Shown: piece after piece, positions 42,392-47,608 of the stretch | How the letters are laid out: the number at the start of each line of letters is the position of its first letter | Numbering within the stretch: position 1 is the first letter of the stretch | DNA from: Bacteroidota bacterium | Lineage (GTDB): Bacteria; Bacteroidota; Bacteroidia; Chitinophagales; Chitinophagaceae | Length of the DNA stretch: 47,608 nucleotides | Direction of reading: 5' to 3' | Assembly (NCBI GenBank): GCA_030706635.1 | Contig: JAUZOD010000030.1 | Coordinates: 1-47,608 of the forward strand | Position numbers and translations under genes: made by a program | Notes under the pieces: generated by a model | The model's database searches: none | What the model was told of the DNA's origin: nothing | The model's input: only the letters and a program-made list of their open reading frames with translations

Positions 42392-44350
42392 TCAGGTACT
42401 GCTCTCTTCCATCTCCATGAGCTTTTCGAGGGCAACGTCATAATTCAGCCGTGCTTCCGCCAAAACCTGCTCCGATTTTTTGTAGTCAGACTCGGCTTCG
42501 AGGAATTTTATTTTATCAGCATAAATTTCCGGCGCCGATAGCCGCAGTTCCAGTTTCAGGCTTTCTTCCTTTAAAAAACGGATCTTTTCATCCAACTGAT
42601 CCACGATCCGCTGTTGCTTCTGGAGTTGTTTTTTCACTTCTTTGTTGATCGGTTGCTGAACCACTGGCGGCTGAATCGCTTCCGTCTTAGGTTTCTCAAT
42701 TTTCTGCTTACCAGACGACGGTTTCGATTGCGCAAGCATTCGTTTATTCCACTCCACCCATTCGGCATAAGGCCCCTTGAACACTTTAATCTGTCCATTA
42801 TCTATTTCCCAGATCTTATTCGCTGTTTTGGAAATGAAATAGCGGTCATGGCTCACCAGTATATAACTGCCCTCATACTTATTCAGGGCTTCAGCAAGCA
42901 GCTCACAGGAGTGGATATCCAGGTGGTTCGTAGGTTCATCCAACAATAAGAAATTGGCTTTGCCCGCAATGGTTTTAGCCAGCGCGACCCGCGCCTTTTC
43001 ACCTCCGCTCAAGACTCTGATCTTCTTATCCACATCATCGCCTGAAAATAAAAAACAGCCCAGCAATGTCCGCAGTTCCAGTTCGTTTTTCTGACTTCCG
43101 CACATTTTCATTTCCTCCAGCACCGTATTATTTACGTTGAGGGATTCCAACTGGTGCTGTGCGTAAAAACTCTCTTCCACATTATGACCCCAGTTGCGTG
43201 TGCCTGAAAACTTTTCCGTTCCGCCAATGATGCGCAGGATAGTGGATTTGCCTTTGCCGTTGGCGCCGATCAGGGCAATTTTATCTCCCCGGTCAATTTC
43301 CGCAGCCGCATGATTTACAATTTCTATATCGCCAAAATGCTTGCTCACATCTTTTAATTCCACAAGCACCTTGCCCGGTGTTTTGTCAATCCGGAACTGA
43401 ATACGCATATCCGGCCTTTCCATTTCCACATTTTCGATCCGGTCCATCTTTTCGAGACGCTTCATTGCCGATTGGGCAGCCGCCGCCTTAGTGGCTTTTG
43501 CACGAAATCTTTCTATGAATTTCTCCTGCTGACGAATGTAATCCTGCTGGTTTTCAAATGCTCTCTGCTGCAGGGAAATCCGCATTTCCTTTTCCTTTTC
43601 ATAATACGAATAATTTCCTTTATAGAAATGCAGGTTCTGCTGGTAGAGCTCTACGATCTCCGTCACCATCCTGTCAAGAAAAAATTTATCATGACTCACG
43701 ATCACCACAGATCCCTGATAATGCTGGAGATATTTTTCCAGCCATTCTATCGAAGGCAAATCCAGGTGGTTGGTGGGTTCATCCAGCAGCAGCAGATCGG
43801 GTTTTTGCAGGATCATTTTGGCCAGCAGTACACGCATCCGCCAGCCACCGCTGAACTCCCTGAAAGGTCTTTGCATATCGGCAGTGGCAAATCCAAGCCC
43901 CTGTAATACTTCTTCCGTTTTATGATGTATGGTATAGCCATCGAGCAAATCCATTTCATGGAGCTTATCGGTATACCTGGTCAGCAATTCTTCAGCCGCC
44001 GCCCCTTCCTGGTTATTTTCTGCTTCCAGTGCATGCGCCAGATCCTCCAGCTCCTTTTCCAGGGTCAGTACTTTTTCAAAAGCACCCATGGCGACCTGCA
44101 ATATGGAATCGCCGGTATCAAAACTCAGCAGATCCTGATGAAGATAGCCGATACTGGTACTCCGGCTGCGTTCCACCGAACCGGAGGACGGTGAATATTC
44201 TCCGGCCAGCAATTTTAACAAGGTAGACTTACCCGTACCGTTATAACCAATCAACCCAATACGTTCATTGGGTTGAATATGCCATGTGGAATCTTCCAGG
44301 ATAGTCCGGGCACCAAACTCAAATCTTACATTCTGCAGTCCTGCTAGCAT
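42392..44350 (-). CDS. ABC-F family ATPase
   Basis: 652 aa with two ABC domains and no membrane part. Domain 1: Walker A GYNGTGKSTLLKL, signature FSGGWRMRVLLAKMIL, Walker B LLLLDEPTNHLD. Domain 2: GANGKGKSTIL, LSGGEKARVALAKTIAG, FLLLDEPTNHLD. A charged linker of about 80 residues joins them, and the C-terminus (about 540-650) is a Lys/Glu coiled coil. ABC-F proteins work on the ribosome (translation factors or antibiotic protection), but the subgroup cannot be set here. First gene of a likely two-gene operon with the patatin gene. Confidence 0.93.
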   Translation of the reverse strand: MLAGLQNVRFEFGARTILEDSTWHIQPNERIGLIGYNGTGKSTLLKLLAGEYSPSSGSVERSRSTSIGYLHQDLLSFDTGDSILQVAMGAFEKVLTLEKELEDLAHALEAENNQEGAAAEELLTRYTDKLHEMDLLDGYTIHHKTEEVLQGLGFATADMQRPFREFSGGWRMRVLLAKMILQKPDLLLLDEPTNHLDLPSIEWLEKYLQHYQGSVVIVSHDKFFLDRMVTEIVELYQQNLHFYKGNYSYYEKEKEMRISLQQRAFENQQDYIRQQEKFIERFRAKATKAAAAQSAMKRLEKMDRIENVEMERPDMRIQFRIDKTPGKVLVELKDVSKHFGDIEIVNHAAAEIDRGDKIALIGANGKGKSTILRIIGGTEKFSGTRNWGHNVEESFYAQHQLESLNVNNTVLEEMKMCGSQKNELELRTLLGCFLFSGDDVDKKIRVLSGGEKARVALAKTIAGKANFLLLDEPTNHLDIHSCELLAEALNKYEGSYILVSHDRYFISKTANKIWEIDNGQIKVFKGPYAEWVEWNKRMLAQSKPSSGKQKIEKPKTEAIQPPVVQQPINKEVKKQLQKQQRIVDQLDEKIRFLKEESLKLELRLSAPEIYADKIKFLEAESDYKKSEQVLAEARLNYDVALEKLMEMEESST

Positions 44351-44380
44351 AATTATCAGATGGGGATTAAATCAAACGCG

Positions 44381-44388
44381 CAAAAGTA
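44381..44388 (-). promoter_or_regulatory. -7 element of the ABC-F operon
   Basis: TACTTTTG on the minus strand matches the consensus and ends 30 bases upstream of the ATG. A TTG lies 15 bases upstream, slightly closer than usual. The DUF3347 gene's box faces the other way 19 bases apart. Confidence 0.45.
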
Positions 44389-44407
44389 AAACAAATGCTT
44401 TTACAAT

Positions 44408-44415
44408 TATCTTTG
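44408..44415 (+). promoter_or_regulatory. -7 element of the DUF3347-TonB receptor operon
   Basis: TATCTTTG, exact match, ending 14 bases before the ATG at 44430. Divergent and closely spaced with the ABC-F -7 box. Confidence 0.45.
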
Positions 44416-44429
44416 ATTAAATTCTACTT

Positions 44430-45050
44430 ATGAAGAAGGCCCTTTTACTGATTGTGGTTTTGGCGGCTGCCCTGGCAATTACCTATCTGCTGCTTCACAA
44501 AAGCAGTTCTTCCGATAATCCCGAAGAAAAAGACAGTCCGTTGTCCATCGTTTCGGGCAGTTCTGCTTTTACCCGGTCATTTGCTGATGTACTGAATGAT
44601 TATTACAAACTGACTGATGCTTTCGTGGAATGGGACACCGCTGCCATCAGAACAAGGGCGAATAAACTTTCCGCTTGCGTGGATAGCCTGAAGCTGAACC
44701 AGTTGAAGGCTGATACCGCAATTATCGAGACTGCCGTAAGCCTGGCCCAATCCATAACCGGCGAAATTTCCGGACTCAACGGCGAAACGGGCATCGAGGA
44801 GAAAAAAAGAGAATTTAATATGATCACGGACATGCTGTACAACCTGATACGTACCGTGAGATACAATGGAAGTGTTGTATATCATATGACCTGCCCGATG
44901 GCTTTCAGCGATTCTTCAGAAGGATTCTGGCTCAGCGCCAACAGTCAGGTTGTTAACCCTTACCTGGGTAAAAAACACCCGAAATACAAGGATAAAATGC
45001 TGGATTGCGGCAAAGTGAGCGATTCCATCCACTTTGCGATCACGCCATAG
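44430..45050 (+). CDS. Membrane-anchored DUF3347 protein, possible copper binding
   Basis: 206 aa. One N-terminal hydrophobic segment (ALLLIVVLAAALAITYLLLH) anchors or exports it. The rest fits DUF3347: FADVLNDYYKLTDAFVEWDT near the start, a helical middle, and the conserved end VYHMTCPMAF, GFWLSANSQVVNPYLGKK and MLDCGKV. The His-Met-Cys-Pro-Met and Cys residues resemble copper-site motifs of CusB-type proteins. It starts 30 bases after the ATG-distal promoter and ends 5 bases before the TonB receptor ATG, so the two are coupled; a role in metal uptake or sensing is inference. Confidence 0.8.
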   Translation: MKKALLLIVVLAAALAITYLLLHKSSSSDNPEEKDSPLSIVSGSSAFTRSFADVLNDYYKLTDAFVEWDTAAIRTRANKLSACVDSLKLNQLKADTAIIETAVSLAQSITGEISGLNGETGIEEKKREFNMITDMLYNLIRTVRYNGSVVYHMTCPMAFSDSSEGFWLSANSQVVNPYLGKKHPKYKDKMLDCGKVSDSIHFAITP

Positions 45051-45055
45051 GGAAC

Positions 45056-47410
45056 ATGACCAAAGCAATACTTTTTTTGGGTGTTTTGTCATCCGCGCTT
45101 TCTGCTTCCGCTCAGAATAAATTTACCATTACAGGTTATGTCAAAGATTCGCTTTCTTCCGAGACCCTGATCGGCGCATCTGTAACGGTAAATGGACAGG
45201 GAAGGGGCGTTAACAGCAATGGATTCGGATTTTATTCTCTTACACTTCCCGAGGGCCATTACACCCTGTCTGCTTCCTATGTCGGTTATCAGATTGTTAA
45301 AGCTGAAATTGATTTGACAAGGAACATCAGTCTTAACTTCCTGCTCAATCCCATAATCATCAGCAACGAAGAAGTAGTGGTCTATGCAAAAAAACGCGAT
45401 GCGAATATAAAGAACGCGCAAATGGGGAAGATTGACCTTTCCATGGCCCGGGTAAAATCGCTCCCTGTATTGTTCGGAGAAGTGGATATTTTAAAAGTGA
45501 TCCAGCTTTTGCCAGGCGTAAGCAATGCTGGTGAAGGAAATACCGGACTGTACGTCCGGGGTGGGGGACCAGACCAAAACCTCATCCTGCTGGATGATGC
45601 CATTGTGTACAATACCGGTCATCTCTTTGGTTTTTTTTCCATCTTTAACGGAGACGCCATCAAGAACATCAGCTTGATCAAGGGAGGAATGCCCGCACAA
45701 TACGGCGGCCGGTTATCTTCCGTGCTGGACATTTCCATGAAAGAAGGGAACATGAATAAGGTTGAGGTGGATGGCGGCCTGGGACTGATCGCATCGCGCT
45801 TATCAATCCAGGGCCCCATAAAAAAACAAAAAGCCTCTTTCATTGTTTCTGCCCGCAGAACCTACCTGGATCTCTTAATCAAACCCTTTATTCCTAAATC
45901 CAGCAGTTACAGCGGATCCGGATATTATTTCTATGATCTGAACACAAAAGTGAATTATATCTTCTCCGAAAAAGACAGGATTTACCTGAGTGGTTATTTT
46001 GGCAGAGATGTTTTTGATTTTAGAAATGCCAAACGATCTTTTACAACGAATATCCCCTGGGGTAATACCACGGGCACCCTGCGCTGGAATCATGTATTTA
46101 ACAGGAAACTATTTGCCAACACAACGCTCTTATACAACGACTACCGGTTTACATTCAATGGGTCGCAGGACAATTTCCAACTGAGCCTGGCTTCCGGCAT
46201 TCACGACCTTACGGCCAAAACGGATGTAGATTATTTTATCAGTCCGAAGCATAAAGCCCGTTTTGGAGCACTTTATACTTTTCATACGTTCACGCCCAAC
46301 ATCCTGACGGGTCACCAGGATTCCACCAACTTTCTGCCCAATAATTCCAATAAAAAATATGCGCGGGAAGTAGCGCTTTATTTGCAGGATGACTGGCAGA
46401 TCAGCAACCGCTTTCAGCTCAACGCAGGATTGAGATGGAGCGGATTTGAACAGGTGGGACCTTATACCATTTATCAGGAAGATGCCAATGGAAATAAAAC
46501 CGACAGTTCCCAATACGGAAGGGGGAAAAAAATAATAGCTTACGGCGGCTTTGAACCCAGGGCCACCCTGCGGTATTCCATCAACGGGGAGACCGCTCTA
46601 AAAGCATCCGTATCCCGCAACCTGCAATACATACACCTGGTCAGCAATGCAGGAACCACCCTGCCGACCGACCTCTGGGTGCCCAGCACTTACCGCGTAC
46701 AGCCACAAACCAGCTGGCAGTATGCCGCCGGTATTTTCAGGAATTTTCAGAACAACGTATATGAAGCGTCCATGGAAATTTACTATAAACGGATGGGTCA
46801 TCAGATAGAATATAAAGAAGGATACACCCCGTCTCTGAACGACCCGGAAGACGCCTTTGTTTTTGGAAAAGGCCGCAGTTACGGCGCGGAACTTTATGTA
46901 AACAAGACCAGGGGCAGGCTTACCGGCTGGATCGGCTATACTTTATCCTGGGCCTGGCGAACATTTCCCGATCTGAACAACGGTAAAAGATTTCCGGCAA
47001 AATACGATCGCCGCCATGATCTTTCCGTAGTCGGCAGCTATGAATTGAGCAAAAAATGGAAGTTGTCAGCCGTATTTGTCTTTGCCAGTGGTAACGCAAC
47101 TTCGTATCCGGAAAAATTTTATATCATAGAAGGCACCCTTGCGCAGGACTATAGCCGGATTAATCAATATCGCCTGCCTGCCTACCACCGCCTGGACCTC
47201 TCAGCAGTCTATACGCCTGGTCATAAAAAGAAAAAAAAGATTCAGGGAAGCTGGGTGTTCAGCATCTACAACGTTTACAGCCGGCTCAATCCTTATTTTA
47301 TCTATTTTGATCAGACCGGAAGCCCTTATAACGGAACGCTGCAGATACAGGCGAAAAAGGTATCGCTGTTTCCGATTCTCCCTTCCGTTACCTGGAACTT
47401 TCATTTTTAA
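45056..47410 (+). CDS. TonB-dependent outer-membrane receptor
   Basis: 784 aa from the ATG at 45056; the upstream extension overlaps the DUF3347 gene and is rejected. Signal peptide to about residue 20 (LSASAQ). Residues 22-105 are a carboxypeptidase-regulatory-like Ig domain (TGYVKDSLSSETLIGASVTV). The plug is about 120-235 (ILKVIQLLPGVSNAGEGNTG, VRGGGPDQNLILLDDAIVY). The rest is a beta-barrel ending WNFHF, with the terminal aromatic residue. No SusD-like lipoprotein follows, so this is not a SusCD pair. The ligand is unknown; the DUF3347 neighbour suggests metal. Confidence 0.92.
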   Translation: MTKAILFLGVLSSALSASAQNKFTITGYVKDSLSSETLIGASVTVNGQGRGVNSNGFGFYSLTLPEGHYTLSASYVGYQIVKAEIDLTRNISLNFLLNPIIISNEEVVVYAKKRDANIKNAQMGKIDLSMARVKSLPVLFGEVDILKVIQLLPGVSNAGEGNTGLYVRGGGPDQNLILLDDAIVYNTGHLFGFFSIFNGDAIKNISLIKGGMPAQYGGRLSSVLDISMKEGNMNKVEVDGGLGLIASRLSIQGPIKKQKASFIVSARRTYLDLLIKPFIPKSSSYSGSGYYFYDLNTKVNYIFSEKDRIYLSGYFGRDVFDFRNAKRSFTTNIPWGNTTGTLRWNHVFNRKLFANTTLLYNDYRFTFNGSQDNFQLSLASGIHDLTAKTDVDYFISPKHKARFGALYTFHTFTPNILTGHQDSTNFLPNNSNKKYAREVALYLQDDWQISNRFQLNAGLRWSGFEQVGPYTIYQEDANGNKTDSSQYGRGKKIIAYGGFEPRATLRYSINGETALKASVSRNLQYIHLVSNAGTTLPTDLWVPSTYRVQPQTSWQYAAGIFRNFQNNVYEASMEIYYKRMGHQIEYKEGYTPSLNDPEDAFVFGKGRSYGAELYVNKTRGRLTGWIGYTLSWAWRTFPDLNNGKRFPAKYDRRHDLSVVGSYELSKKWKLSAVFVFASGNATSYPEKFYIIEGTLAQDYSRINQYRLPAYHRLDLSAVYTPGHKKKKKIQGSWVFSIYNVYSRLNPYFIYFDQTGSPYNGTLQIQAKKVSLFPILPSVTWNFHF

Positions 47411-47501
47411 CTTCTACCGTTTAAAAAAATGTGCTGTAACAGAAAATTCATTTTTTTAAATTCGCATCCTGTGGCCCGAAACCTTTTACTACCGTAAATC
47501 A

Positions 47502-47608
47502 ATGAACATGAAGAAAATGCTGGTCTTACCTCTTCTGCTATGTGTTGTCACCCTGTTTTCCCAGAATGAAAAGCAGGATGAGATCATGCTGGCTAAAATT
47601 CGCGACGA
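47502..47608 (+). CDS. 5' end of an exported protein, cut by the window edge
   Basis: 35 codons from the ATG at 47502: MNMKKMLVLPLLLCVVTLFS-Q, a clear signal peptide, then NEKQDEIMLAKIRD. Such starts occur in M28-type aminopeptidases of Bacteroidota, but too little is visible to name it. It follows the TonB receptor by 91 bases on the same strand. The gap is AT-rich with no convincing promoter or terminator. Confidence 0.6.
   Translation, partial: MNMKKMLVLPLLLCVVTLFSQNEKQDEIMLAKIRD

Noticed and set aside
45005-45055. Upstream start for the TonB receptor
   Set aside because: It overlaps the 3' end of the DUF3347 gene and would place non-signal residues before a good signal peptide at 45056.

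Overview
The window reads as a chromosomal segment of a Bacteroidota bacterium, most likely from the Chitinophagaceae/Chitinophagia side of the phylum. The evidence is the repeated Bacteroidota-type promoter (TTG, 17-21 bases, TAnnTTTG), a TonB-dependent receptor with an N-terminal carboxypeptidase-regulatory-like domain, Cys-Lys-Lys-Asp lipoproteins, a glutaminyl-tRNA synthetase, a fused formiminotransferase-cyclodeaminase, and near absence of Shine-Dalgarno sequences. The species assignment is inference. About 46 genes are packed tightly and no stretch of more than 300 bases lacks a gene. I found no tRNA, rRNA, CRISPR array, IS element or prophage.

Layout. 1-2.4 kb (minus): an arginine deiminase followed by a citrulline hydrolase of the same fold, a short arginine-to-ornithine route. 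2.4-6.1 kb (plus): acyl-CoA dehydrogenase, YggS-type PLP protein and glnS. 6.1-11.3 kb: a small Spy/CpxP-like exported protein (minus), then thyA-folA, a SAM methyltransferase, an RsmF-like rRNA methyltransferase and a LysM/RlpA-like exported protein. 11.3-20 kb (mostly minus): sugar transporter, copper-type HMA protein, pyrE, a Nudix hydrolase (plus), thioesterase, coaD, pyrB, pyrR, pruA, prfB with its programmed frameshift, and a CsbD protein with a clear terminator. 20-24.3 kb (plus): threonine aldolase, a 72-aa conserved-looking ORF (minus), pgi, and a 380-aa membrane-anchored protein of unknown function. 24.3-28.3 kb (minus): anti-sigma-like protein and ECF sigma factor, a lipoprotein with inorganic pyrophosphatase, PhoH, a YdeI-like protein and an 89-aa protein.

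28.4-31.5 kb looks like a small AT-richer accessory insert: a GT2 glycosyltransferase, a PKD/DNRLRE lipoprotein and a GT4 glycosyltransferase. 31.6-39.9 kb (plus) is a complete histidine-utilisation cluster, hutH-hutU-hutI-ftcD, interrupted by a 674-aa multi-pass membrane protein of the family called 'site-specific recombinase Gcr'. 40-44.4 kb (minus): a patatin phospholipase fused to an outer-membrane barrel, preceded by an ABC-F ATPase. 44.4-47.4 kb (plus): a DUF3347 protein and a TonB receptor, then the start of another exported protein cut by the window edge.

How it fits together: arginine, histidine and proline/ornithine degradation all converge on glutamate (deiminase/CtlX, hut plus ftcD, pruA). 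The formimino group from histidine enters the tetrahydrofolate pool that thyA and folA also use. pyrE, pyrB and pyrR serve pyrimidine synthesis and salvage.

Most unusual features: families of 7-bp tandem repeats arranged as long inverted repeats at two convergent gene ends and as a short array in the hutU leader; the Gcr membrane protein inside the hut operon; promoter -7 boxes placed 4-7 bases before start codons, predicting leaderless mRNAs; and the RF2 frameshift site.
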